Shown here in pieces: positions 51,581 through 60,294 of a DNA stretch of 64,000 bases (the stretch's first letter is position 1; the number at the start of each line of letters is the position of its first letter). The notes under the pieces were generated by a model. It saw only the letters and a list, made by a program, of their open reading frames with translations, was not told the origin of the DNA and searched no databases. Source of the DNA: Sphingomonadales bacterium (GTDB lineage Bacteria; Pseudomonadota; Alphaproteobacteria; Sphingomonadales; Sphingomonadaceae); the NCBI GenBank assembly GCA_028871475.1, contig JAGWMZ010000001.1, positions 186,001 to 250,000 of the forward strand, in the 5' to 3' direction. Made by a program: the position numbers and the translations under genes.

Positions 51581-54500
51581 TCAACTGCCCAAGCTTTGCT
51601 CCCTGCCCCCCAAGCTGGCTTTGTGCAAAGCGATGACATGGGCGGGAAGTTCGATCAGTCGCGCGGCCTCGGTGTAGAGCAATGCTGCTTCCACACGCCG
51701 CCCGGGGAAGCTGACTTCCAGCGCCGCCACATAGGCCGCCATCTGGCGCAGCGAGGCCAATGGCACTTGTGACAGATCAGCCGGCGGGCGCCGCGCCGTC
51801 TTGTAATCGACGAGGCGGATGCGGTCAGGTTCGACCCTCAACCGATCGATCGTGCCGGCGATGGCTTGCGGCCCGCTGGCGGTTTCGATCAGCGCGGCAA
51901 TCGGCACTTCGGCAAGGGCACCGGGTGCGAAGAGATCAGCCCATGCCGGATTGCTCACCACCCGCATGGCCGCCTGCGCGATCTCCTCACGCATGGGCGC
52001 CTCAAGGTCGCCAGCCTGCCGCTCCAGCCAGAGAGTGGCGACCTGCTGACGCACATTGACGGATACATCGGGCAGGCGTTCCAGCAAGGCATGGATCAGC
52101 TTGCCCCGCCGCGCCGCCATGGCTCGCCCCGCGCCGGGCGGGAACGGCGGATCGACAGCCTCATCCTCGGCCAGCGCGGAGGGCGCCAGCGGTTTTGTCG
52201 GCACTGGCTCGTCGGGCGCGGTGCGCGTGGCCCAACCGGGCAGCGCCGCCTCCATATCGAAACTGCGCGTCTCGGGCGGCCAGACCATCTCACCCGGCGG
52301 CGTGCCATAGCTGGCCTGCCCGCCCCAGATCGGATCGTCCTGCCAGTCCTCATCCGCGAAAAGTTCGGCCAACCGCGCATACCAGCTGGCGGGCGCGGGC
52401 ACACGGTCCCGCTTGCCAAGGGCGCCGCCCACGAACAGCGCTTCTTCCGAGCGGGTCATCGCCACATAGAGCAGGCGCCAATGCTCCTCGCCCTCGGCCT
52501 TGGCGGCGATGGACTGGGCCAGCGCGATCGGCCCCAGCCGTTCATTCCTGCCCAGCGGCGGCATGGGAACGCGGCGCGGTTCATCGCCGCCAATCTCGCT
52601 CATCGGGTCGGTCAGCGCGACGCTGCCCCCGCGCCCCGCTTCGGGATTGCCCGTGGCATCGGCCAGAATGACGATGGGCGCCTGCAACCCCTTGGACCCA
52701 TGCACCGTCATCACCCGCACCAGATTGGCCGGGCGGCCCGCCTCGCGCTTCAATTCGCCATCGCCCGCCTCGAACCAGTTGAGGAAGCCGACAAGGCTGG
52801 GCGTGGCGCTGCTGGCATAGGCATTGGCGGCATTGACCAACTCGTCGATCGGGTCGCTCGCCTCGCGGCCCAGCCTTGCGATCAGCGCCTTGCGCCCCTG
52901 CCACGGCCCCACCAGCATCCAGTGCAGCAAAGCCTGCACCGGCTGGATTTCGGCGCGAGCCAGCAATTCGCCCAACCGCTCCAGCGCGGCACGCGGCGTG
53001 GGCTGGGTGGAGGCACGCAGATGCTCCCAGAGATGCACGCCCTTCTCGCGATAGCCATGTTCGAGCAATTGCTCCTGCGTCCATCCCATCAGCGGCGACA
53101 CCAGCAGCGCGGCAAGATTGAGGTCATCGAGCGGCTGGGCGGCAAAGCGCAGCGCCGCCACCAGATCGCGCACGGCCAGCGGCGCGCCGAGGCGCAGCCT
53201 GTCCACCCCTGCTACCGGGACATTGTTGGCATGAAGGCGCGCGACGATGAGACTGGCCAGCGCGCCCCGCTTGCGCACCAGCACCATGATGTCGCCCGCC
53301 TGTGCCCGGCGCGGCGCCTTGCCCTTGACCAGCGGAAAGCCGCCGGGCGATTCCACCCAATGCTTGACCTGCAAAGCGATCCGCTCGGCCATCTCGCGCT
53401 CAGGGCGGGAGAGCGTCTCGCCGCCCTCCTCGGCCTCGTCATCGCTGTCGTCCTCGGCCCGATGGCCAACCGGGCGCCACAGGGTGACAAGGCCGGGGCG
53501 GTCCTGCCCGACATGCGGCTCGGGCGCCTCGGCCAGCCCGAAAGCGCCATGGCCGACATGGGCCACCACGCGGTCGACAAAATCCAGCACCGGGCGTGCG
53601 GTGCGGAAAGACCGTTCCAGCCCCAACTGGCGCAGCGCATGGGCCTGGGATCCGCCGCGCAGGCTTTGCGCATTTTCGGCCGCGCCTGCCATGCGGCTCC
53701 TCACACGCCCGCGCGCTTCCTCGAAGTTTTCCGGGCTGGTGCCCTGGAAGCCGAAGATCGCCTGCTTGTAGTCGCCCACCACGAAGAGCGTGCGCGCCCG
53801 GTCATCCTTGGCGCCAAGGCCGACGAAAAACTCCTCGGTCAGCGCGTCAATGATGCGCCATTGGGCGGCGTTGGTGTCCTGCGCCTCATCGACCAGCAGA
53901 TGGTCGAAACGCCGGTCCATCTTGTAGCGGATCCAGTCGGCCATATCGCTGCGCGCCAGCAGGGCGGCGGCGCTGCGGATCTGATCGTCGAAGTCGATCA
54001 AGCCCTCACGCGCCTTGGCCTCGTCCCAGGCCAGCGCATAAGCCCTGCCCAGCGTCAAGGCCGGGGTCAGCCACTGCGCCAGCGCCAGCAGCGTCGCCAT
54101 TTCGCGCACCTGAGCAATGCCTTCACCCACCCGCGCCACATGGGCCGGGTAATCCGGGTCGATCTTCTCCAGACTGGCGGCGGCGCGCGCCTCACCCTTT
54201 TGCGTGAAGAAAACGCTCCACAGATCTTCCAGCCGCGCCACGCGGCCAGCCTCATCCGCCGCCAGCCAGTCGCCAATGCGATTGGCGTTGGCTTCACCCG
54301 TCTTGCTCTTCCACTGCTGATTGGCGATCATCGCCGCGCGCAGCGAGCGCACGTCAAAGGCCTCATCGCTGCACAATTGCGCCACCATCTCGGGCCCGGC
54401 GTTAGAGGGCAGGCCCAGCAACTGGCGCACCCGCGCATCGAGCGGCGGCATCCAGGCCCCATGGCCCATCCACAGATCACGCGCGCGGGCACAATCCATC

Positions 54501-55087
54501 AGCCAGCGCAGCGCCGCATCGCCCCCCATGCGTAGCGACAGATCGGCCAGCGCATGCGACAATGCCTCGTCGCCGCCATTTTCCGCATCGAGCAGCAGAT
54601 CCGCCAGCACCTGACGGCTGAGCAGCACCGTCTCCTGCTCCTCCATGGGCCGCGTGCCGGGCGTCAGACCCGCTTCCTGCGGAAAGGCCGCCAGCAGCCA
54701 TTGCGAGAAGGCGTGGATCGTGTCGATCCGCAAGCCGCCGCCCGGGCAATCGAGCACGGCGGCAAACAAAGTGCGCGCCCGTGCCCGCGTTTCCTCGCCA
54801 ATATCCGCGCCGATGGCATCGAGTTCCTGCGCCAGCCGCGCCGGTTCCGCCCGCACCCAGCGGGCCAGCGTTTCATTGATGCGCGTGGCCATTTCTGTGG
54901 CCCCCGCCTTGGTGAAGGTGAGGCACAGGATCTGCTCAGGCCGCACCCCCGGCTCCAGCAGCAGGCGCAGCACGCGGGCGGAAAGCACCTGCGTCTTGCC
55001 CGTGCCCGCGCTGGCCGACAGCCACACCGTCTCGACCGGATTGACCGCCAGCGCCTGATTGCCGGCCAGCGGATGGATCTCGCTCAT
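51581..55087 (-). CDS. addA: Double-strand break repair helicase AddA (alphaproteobacterial type)
   Basis: Predicted 1168 residues. UvrD-type helicase: 'WLSASAGTGKTQVLSARVL' (Walker A Lys31), 'LCLTFTKAGATEMATRI', 'LLVDEAQDTNAAQWRII', 'FVVGDYKQAIFGFQGTSPE', 'VMTVHGSKGLQAPIVIL' and 'LLYVAMTRSEEALFVGG'. The C-terminus adds a RecB-type nuclease ('IRLVDYKTARRPPADL'). With AddB it resects DNA ends for RecA loading. The ATG overlaps the addB stop as ATGA. Confidence 0.95.
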   Translation of the reverse strand: MSEIHPLAGNQALAVNPVETVWLSASAGTGKTQVLSARVLRLLLEPGVRPEQILCLTFTKAGATEMATRINETLARWVRAEPARLAQELDAIGADIGEETRARARTLFAAVLDCPGGGLRIDTIHAFSQWLLAAFPQEAGLTPGTRPMEEQETVLLSRQVLADLLLDAENGGDEALSHALADLSLRMGGDAALRWLMDCARARDLWMGHGAWMPPLDARVRQLLGLPSNAGPEMVAQLCSDEAFDVRSLRAAMIANQQWKSKTGEANANRIGDWLAADEAGRVARLEDLWSVFFTQKGEARAAASLEKIDPDYPAHVARVGEGIAQVREMATLLALAQWLTPALTLGRAYALAWDEAKAREGLIDFDDQIRSAAALLARSDMADWIRYKMDRRFDHLLVDEAQDTNAAQWRIIDALTEEFFVGLGAKDDRARTLFVVGDYKQAIFGFQGTSPENFEEARGRVRSRMAGAAENAQSLRGGSQAHALRQLGLERSFRTARPVLDFVDRVVAHVGHGAFGLAEAPEPHVGQDRPGLVTLWRPVGHRAEDDSDDEAEEGGETLSRPEREMAERIALQVKHWVESPGGFPLVKGKAPRRAQAGDIMVLVRKRGALASLIVARLHANNVPVAGVDRLRLGAPLAVRDLVAALRFAAQPLDDLNLAALLVSPLMGWTQEQLLEHGYREKGVHLWEHLRASTQPTPRAALERLGELLARAEIQPVQALLHWMLVGPWQGRKALIARLGREASDPIDELVNAANAYASSATPSLVGFLNWFEAGDGELKREAGRPANLVRVMTVHGSKGLQAPIVILADATGNPEAGRGGSVALTDPMSEIGGDEPRRVPMPPLGRNERLGPIALAQSIAAKAEGEEHWRLLYVAMTRSEEALFVGGALGKRDRVPAPASWYARLAELFADEDWQDDPIWGGQASYGTPPGEMVWPPETRSFDMEAALPGWATRTAPDEPVPTKPLAPSALAEDEAVDPPFPPGAGRAMAARRGKLIHALLERLPDVSVNVRQQVATLWLERQAGDLEAPMREEIAQAAMRVVSNPAWADLFAPGALAEVPIAALIETASGPQAIAGTIDRLRVEPDRIRLVDYKTARRPPADLSQVPLASLRQMAAYVAALEVSFPGRRVEAALLYTEAARLIELPAHVIALHKASLGGREQSLGS

Positions 55088-58000
55088 GCTGCGTCCTCGT
55101 CACCCAGGCTGCCGATCCATTCGTCGAGCCGCATGAGCTGGTCATAATCGGTGTAGCCGGGCAAGTCGGGGTTGAGCCTGGCGGTGAAAGGCTCGCTGCC
55201 CAGCAGCCAGCGGGCAATCGCCTCGCGCAGGAAATCCTGCGTTCTGGGCAGGAATTCCTCACGCGGGATGCCGCTGCGCTTGGGTTTTTCCAGAATGGGT
55301 TCATCGCGCCAGCCAAAGCCCGGGTCGCCCTTGCGCCGCCGGGTCAGCGACCAATATTCAAAGCGCGTCGCCTCGCCCTCAATGTCAGCAAAGCCGCCCG
55401 CCTGTGCGATCAGGCCGAGGAGGCCAAGCTGCAAGGCAAAGCCGGCCTCCACCTGCTTGCCACTGGGTGGCGATCCCGTCTTGTAATCCACCACCGCCAG
55501 TGAGCCATCGGGATTGCGGTCGATCCGGTCGGCACGGCCATGGATGCGGATGCCATCCAGCTTCATCTCGCCCTTGATCTCGGTGGCCAGCACGCGGCGG
55601 CCTTGCTGTGTTAGGGCCAGCACCTCGGCATCGATCCATTCCAGGGCGGCCAGCAGGCGCGGGCGCCACAGGCTGCGCTCCAGCGGATGGGCCGACATGC
55701 TGTCGAGCACCTCGCCCGCGGTCGCGGCCAGCGTGCCGGGCCTGGCGCCATCCTTGTGCCAGCGGTCGAGAATGTCATGCACCGCCGTGCCGCGCCATGC
55801 CGCGCTGGGCACGGCATCGAGCGGGTCGATCGCGCGCAGACCAAGAATGGCCTGCGCATAGAACTGATAGGGGTCGGCGCGGAGCCGATCGAGCGCAGTG
55901 ACGGGAATGTCGACCCGCCGCTGATCGGGTGAGGGCATCGGCTGGGGCCGGGGATGAGCCGCCACCTGCCGCCCGACGTCGAGGCTGCGCGCCCATTCCA
56001 CCGCCTGCGTCTCGCGGTGGGCTGCCGTCAGCTTCTCGCCCAGCATGGCCATGACGCGCAGCACGAAGCGGCTGGGGATGACCGGCGCCCCCTCGTCACG
56101 CCGGGCCCAGCTCAGCACCACCTCGGGCGCGCCAAGGCAGGCGGCAAGGTCATGCGCGGCAAGGCCGATGCGGAAATCCGCCCCCGGTACGCCCAACTGG
56201 CGCAGCACGGCGGGCGGCAACAACGGGTCGGGCCGGGGCGCCCCAGGCCAGACGCCTTCGACCAGCCCGCCGCAGATGACGAGATCGGCCCGCGCCATGC
56301 GCGCCTCCAGCAAGCCATAGATCGCCACGCGCGGATGGCCACCCCATGGCGGGCGAACGGACACGCGGTCCATCGCATCACGCAGCATGGCGGGCAGATC
56401 ACGCGGGGGGATCGAGAGCGCGACATCGCCGCTCGCGCCTCGCAAATCCTCGACGAAAACGGCCAGTGCCTTGCCATCCGACTGACCCCACAGCCCCTCT
56501 TCGCACAAAGCCTCACCGGCTGTGACCAAAGCGTCGAGCAGGATCGGAAGCGCGACTTCTTCCTCCTGCGTCACCAACAGCAAGGGCCCCAGCGCGCTGT
56601 CCACATCGCCCCACCACGCCGCCATCGCGGCGGCTCTGCGCTTCGATGCCTTGTCGGCGATCACTCGCCCCAATGGCGCAAGGCCCGCGTCCAGGCGCGG
56701 CCCGCGCAGCAGCAGGTCAAGCGCGCGGACATGCTCCAGCCAGCGCGCACGCCCCTCGCCCGACCGCACCAGCGGATGGCCCAGCAAGGCAATCAGCGGC
56801 ACGGGCGGCGCCTTTTCCGCCGCCACTTCGGCCAGCAGCAGCAGCAAACGCCCCGCCACCGTCTGCGACAAAGGCTGCCCACCCGTATCATCCGCGCCAA
56901 TGTTCCAGCGCGCCAGATGCGCCACCACCCGTGCCGCCAGACCGCGATCAGGCGTCACCACGGCCACCCGTCGTTCCGGCGTTTCAAGCGCCTGACGGAT
57001 GAGCAGGGCAATCGCCTGTGCTTCCTCGCCCGGATGATCGCTTTCCATCAGGCGGACAGCGGCAAGGCGGCGGCGTGGCTCGGGCAGATCGACCCAGCGG
57101 GCAGAGGCTGCCGGGGGCAGGAACAGGTTGGAAATCGCCCGCGTGCGTTCGGGCGGCGCGGCGCCCGGCCCGGCGCGATGCCACAGGCGCACCTCGCCGC
57201 GCGCCACGCCCATGCGATGCAGCAACAGCTTCAGGTGATATTGGGGATGGGTGCCGGCATCCTCGCGCCCGAAAGGCGCGCCGCCCGGCTCCAGCGGTTG
57301 CCCCGCCTGCCCCAGCTCATCCCAGACCTCATCGTCCAGCGTCAGGTCAAGGTCGGGCAGGATCACCGCGCCCTGCGGCAATTCGCTCACCACCCGCAGC
57401 AGATCGGCCAGCGCCGGGGAGGCGCTGGTCACGCCCGCCACCACGATGGGATCGGCAGGGGGATGATTCCGCCAGGCGCGGGCGGCATGGGCGAAGAGCA
57501 GGTTGCGGCGCGTGGGCGCGTCGACCTGCCCGCTTGCCTCCAGATGCGCGCGCCAATGCGCCATCAGGATCAGGAAGGAGCGCGTGGCCGAACGCCAATG
57601 TTCGGCCTGCTCCCCCACCAGCGCCACGATCTCGTCAGACAGCAGCGCCTCGGGCTCGATCCCTTCGACGCTGAGGCGGTCCATCGTCTGCCCCGCTTCC
57701 CATGCGCGGCGCAGCAGGGCGGCACCCTTGGGGGCTTCTTCCCCTTCGATCTGGCGGATCATGCGCGCCAGATGCAGCCAGCGCCGGGTGCGATCAGCCG
57801 CCGGGAGCACGTCAGAGGCGCCCAGCGGGTCGAAGAGTGCGCCCAATGCCTCATCAAGGTCAAGGTCGCCCACCACCACCATGCGCGGCAGCAGCATGCC
57901 CGCGGCCAGCCCGGCGCCGGCCTCCTCGCCCACCCGGCGCACGAAGGCCTCGGTGATGGAGCGCGCCGCGCGCTGACTGGGCAGGATCAGCGTCAGCCGG

Positions 58001-58113
58001 GCCAAACCCAAGGCATCATCACCGTAACGCGGGATCAGCCCGGCCACCAGAGCCTCGGCAAAGCCGCGATGGGCGGGGATGGAATAGACGTCGGGCTTGC
58101 GGTCCTGCCCCAT
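55084..58113 (-). CDS. addB: Double-strand break repair protein AddB (alphaproteobacterial type)
   Basis: Predicted 1009 residues. The inactivated-helicase half has 'TLILPSQRAARSITEAF' and 'VAGVTSASPALADLL', and the C-terminal PD-(D/E)XK nuclease has 'RIHGRADRIDRNPDGSLAVV' followed by 'DYKTGSPPSGKQVEAGFALQ'. The partner of AddA in end resection; no Walker A is seen, as expected for this subtype. The ATG at 58113 overlaps the murU stop by one base (TGATG); the open frame to 58176 lies inside murU and is not used. Confidence 0.93.
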   Translation of the reverse strand: MGQDRKPDVYSIPAHRGFAEALVAGLIPRYGDDALGLARLTLILPSQRAARSITEAFVRRVGEEAGAGLAAGMLLPRMVVVGDLDLDEALGALFDPLGASDVLPAADRTRRWLHLARMIRQIEGEEAPKGAALLRRAWEAGQTMDRLSVEGIEPEALLSDEIVALVGEQAEHWRSATRSFLILMAHWRAHLEASGQVDAPTRRNLLFAHAARAWRNHPPADPIVVAGVTSASPALADLLRVVSELPQGAVILPDLDLTLDDEVWDELGQAGQPLEPGGAPFGREDAGTHPQYHLKLLLHRMGVARGEVRLWHRAGPGAAPPERTRAISNLFLPPAASARWVDLPEPRRRLAAVRLMESDHPGEEAQAIALLIRQALETPERRVAVVTPDRGLAARVVAHLARWNIGADDTGGQPLSQTVAGRLLLLLAEVAAEKAPPVPLIALLGHPLVRSGEGRARWLEHVRALDLLLRGPRLDAGLAPLGRVIADKASKRRAAAMAAWWGDVDSALGPLLLVTQEEEVALPILLDALVTAGEALCEEGLWGQSDGKALAVFVEDLRGASGDVALSIPPRDLPAMLRDAMDRVSVRPPWGGHPRVAIYGLLEARMARADLVICGGLVEGVWPGAPRPDPLLPPAVLRQLGVPGADFRIGLAAHDLAACLGAPEVVLSWARRDEGAPVIPSRFVLRVMAMLGEKLTAAHRETQAVEWARSLDVGRQVAAHPRPQPMPSPDQRRVDIPVTALDRLRADPYQFYAQAILGLRAIDPLDAVPSAAWRGTAVHDILDRWHKDGARPGTLAATAGEVLDSMSAHPLERSLWRPRLLAALEWIDAEVLALTQQGRRVLATEIKGEMKLDGIRIHGRADRIDRNPDGSLAVVDYKTGSPPSGKQVEAGFALQLGLLGLIAQAGGFADIEGEATRFEYWSLTRRRKGDPGFGWRDEPILEKPKRSGIPREEFLPRTQDFLREAIARWLLGSEPFTARLNPDLPGYTDYDQLMRLDEWIGSLGDEDAA

Positions 58114-58844
58114 CAGATGCGCGAAAGCAGCGCTTCGGCCGGAGCAATATGCCCCGGTTCGCCCACCTCGATCCATTTGCCGGTGTGGACGGCGCCGAAG
58201 AGGCGCCCCTCCTCCATCGCGCGGTTCCAGAGGATGTTGGTGGAGAATGAGCCTTCCGGCGCATCGCGCAACAGGCGGCGCGAGAGAAGCTGGATGCCGG
58301 TGTAGATATAGGGCGCCACGCGGCCATGGCGCCGGCGGCTGATCCGACCAATGGGGTCGAGATGGAAATCCCCCTGCCCCTGATAATTATACGCATCCGG
58401 GTGGCGGACCAGCAGCAAAAGCGCGTCCATCCGCCCATCATCCCAGGCCAGACTCAGCTCGTCGAACACGTTGCAGGGACCATCGAGCCAGATGTTGTCG
58501 CTGTTGAGCGCGAAGAAGGTTTCGGGCAGCAGGCCCGCCCTGTCTGCGCGCACCATGCCGCCGCCGGTTTCCAGCAGGGCGTCGCGCTCGTCGGAAATGA
58601 CGATCTGCGGCGCCTTGCGATGCGAGAGATGGGCCTGCAGCGGATCGGCCAGATAATGGACGTTGACCACCGCCCTGGCGATGCCCGCATCCTTCAGCCG
58701 GTCGAGCGCGTGATCGATCAGCGTCTTGCCCGCCACCTTCACCATCGGCTTGGGGCGCAGGGCGGTGAGCGGGCGCATCCGCTTGCCGATGCCGGCGGCC
58801 AGCACCATGGCGGTATCGCTGGCGAGGGGCACGCGGGCCGTCAT
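58113..58844 (-). CDS. murU: N-acetylmuramate alpha-1-phosphate uridylyltransferase (MurU-type)
   Basis: Predicted 243 residues, nucleotidyltransferase fold. 'MVLAAGIGKRMRPLTALRPK' is the UTP-binding signature, 'PMVKVAGKTLIDHALDRL' follows, and 'ETFFALNSDNIWLDG' holds a metal-binding Asp. With AmgK directly upstream it would convert MurNAc-1-phosphate to UDP-MurNAc in cell-wall recycling, bypassing fosfomycin-sensitive MurA. A general sugar-1-phosphate role is possible, but the amgK pairing makes MurU the best reading. It overlaps amgK and addB by 4 and 1 bases. Confidence 0.88.
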   Translation of the reverse strand: MTARVPLASDTAMVLAAGIGKRMRPLTALRPKPMVKVAGKTLIDHALDRLKDAGIARAVVNVHYLADPLQAHLSHRKAPQIVISDERDALLETGGGMVRADRAGLLPETFFALNSDNIWLDGPCNVFDELSLAWDDGRMDALLLLVRHPDAYNYQGQGDFHLDPIGRISRRRHGRVAPYIYTGIQLLSRRLLRDAPEGSFSTNILWNRAMEEGRLFGAVHTGKWIEVGEPGHIAPAEALLSRI

Positions 58845-59842
58845 ACGCCAAAGCTCCCGCCGCCGGCCGCGCGCAGGTCGGCCGGTATGTTGGTGTCAAA
58901 CCATGCAGCCACGGGCGCAAGAGCCGGATGGCGCAAATCCCGTTCCAGCAGCGCCCAGACGCGCGGGATCAGCGAAAGGTAGCGCGGCTTGCCATCGCGC
59001 TGCCACAGGCGGACGAAGATGCCCACGATCTTGGCATTGCGCTGGGCGCCCAGCACGGCGTAATCGGCAAGGAAGGTCTCGCGCGCCTGTCCCGAAGCCG
59101 CCCCGGTTTCGGCAAGGTAACGGTCGAGCATGGCCGCTTCGGTGGCGACAGGCACATCGCGGCGGGCATCCTGCAGCAGGCTGACCAGATCATAGGCCGG
59201 GTGCCCGGCCAGTGCGTCCTGAAAATCGAGCAGGCCCTGCGTCACAAGGCTGCCGCCCAGCAGCATGATGTTTTCGGCGTGATAATCGCGCAGCACGGTG
59301 ATGCCCGCCCCCTGATGCGCAAGGACCGGCGCCAGCACGTCATCCCATGCGGCGAAATAGGCGGGACTATCGACCGTCAGACCGGCAGCGGGGGCATACC
59401 ATTGCGTCAGCAGGCCCACTTCGCGGCGATAGACGGCCAGATCATAGGGCGGAAATGGCCCGGCAGGCAGCTTGCCCAGTGCAATGAGCGGAGCGAGCGC
59501 GGCCTCATAGATCGCGGTTTCATCCTGCGGGCGGGCATCGAGCCAGTCACGCACGCGATCATCGCCGAAATCTTCCAGCAGGACCCAGCCCTGCTCTGCC
59601 TGCTGCGCCAGAATGCGCGGGGCGCGCAAGCCATTGTCGGCCAGCCATTGGGCGGCATGCAGGAAAGGCGCCGGGTCTTCATGCGGCGGCGGGGCGTGCA
59701 TCAACATGGCGCGCGCCTCGCCCCGGCTGAGCCGGAAATAGCGGCGGAAGGAGGCATCGCCGGGCAGCGGGTCGACATGCGCGCCGCCCCAGCCGGCGGT
59801 TTCGATGAAAGGAAGGAGGCCTTCTGGCAGAGTCGCGATCAT
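58841..59842 (-). CDS. amgK: N-acetylmuramate/N-acetylglucosamine kinase AmgK
   Basis: Predicted 333 residues, aminoglycoside-phosphotransferase fold. 'GDASFRRYFRLSRGEARAML' is the nucleotide-loop region, 'GWVLLEDFGDDRVRDWLDA' the hinge, 'LRDYHAENIMLL' the catalytic loop, and 'GLLDFQDALAGHPAYDLVSL' the metal-binding Asp motif. It phosphorylates the anomeric hydroxyl of MurNAc, feeding MurU. The ATG at 59842 overlaps the tsaE stop as ATGA; a TTG six codons upstream is less likely. Confidence 0.88.
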   Translation of the reverse strand: MIATLPEGLLPFIETAGWGGAHVDPLPGDASFRRYFRLSRGEARAMLMHAPPPHEDPAPFLHAAQWLADNGLRAPRILAQQAEQGWVLLEDFGDDRVRDWLDARPQDETAIYEAALAPLIALGKLPAGPFPPYDLAVYRREVGLLTQWYAPAAGLTVDSPAYFAAWDDVLAPVLAHQGAGITVLRDYHAENIMLLGGSLVTQGLLDFQDALAGHPAYDLVSLLQDARRDVPVATEAAMLDRYLAETGAASGQARETFLADYAVLGAQRNAKIVGIFVRLWQRDGKPRYLSLIPRVWALLERDLRHPALAPVAAWFDTNIPADLRAAGGGSFGV

Positions 59843-60294
59843 GCCCAGCGCCCTAGCCAATCCTTGCCGGGGCGAACAAGAGCCTGACGCGTGCCATCCC
59901 CAATCTGCAGGTCGATGGCAAGGCAGGCCGGTTCATGCCCGAAGCCTCCGGCATGATCGGGCCATTCAGCGATCAGCGCCGCGCCATAGCGATAATCGTC
60001 AAGGCCAATTTCCTGAGCCTCGTCGGGATGGTTGAGGCGGTAGAAATCAGCATGGACCACCGGCAGGCGCGTGGCGGGCGGATCATAGGTCTCGACAATG
60101 GTGAAAGTGGGCGAAGGCACCTCGCCCTCATGACCCAGAGCGGCGAGGATGGCGCGGGCCAGCGTGGTCTTGCCTGCGCCAAGGCCACCCGTCAGCGCCA
60201 CCACATCGCCCGGGCGCAGGGCAGCGGCAATGCGGCGGCCCAGCGCCTGCGTGGCGGCGGGATCGGGCAGGTCGATCATCTCAGGGCTATCCAT
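59839..60294 (-). CDS. tsaE: tRNA threonylcarbamoyladenosine biosynthesis ATPase TsaE
   Basis: Predicted 151 residues. 'ALTGGLGAGKTTLARAILAA' is Walker A, 'VPSPTFTIVETY' and 'VVHADFYRLNHPDEAQEIGL' follow, and 'ALIAEWPDHAG' is near the end. It powers TsaBD in making the t6A modification at position 37 of ANN-decoding tRNAs. The ATG overlaps the divL stop by one base (TGATG). Divl-tsaE pairing is conserved in alphaproteobacteria. Confidence 0.93.
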   Translation of the reverse strand: MDSPEMIDLPDPAATQALGRRIAAALRPGDVVALTGGLGAGKTTLARAILAALGHEGEVPSPTFTIVETYDPPATRLPVVHADFYRLNHPDEAQEIGLDDYRYGAALIAEWPDHAGGFGHEPACLAIDLQIGDGTRQALVRPGKDWLGRWA

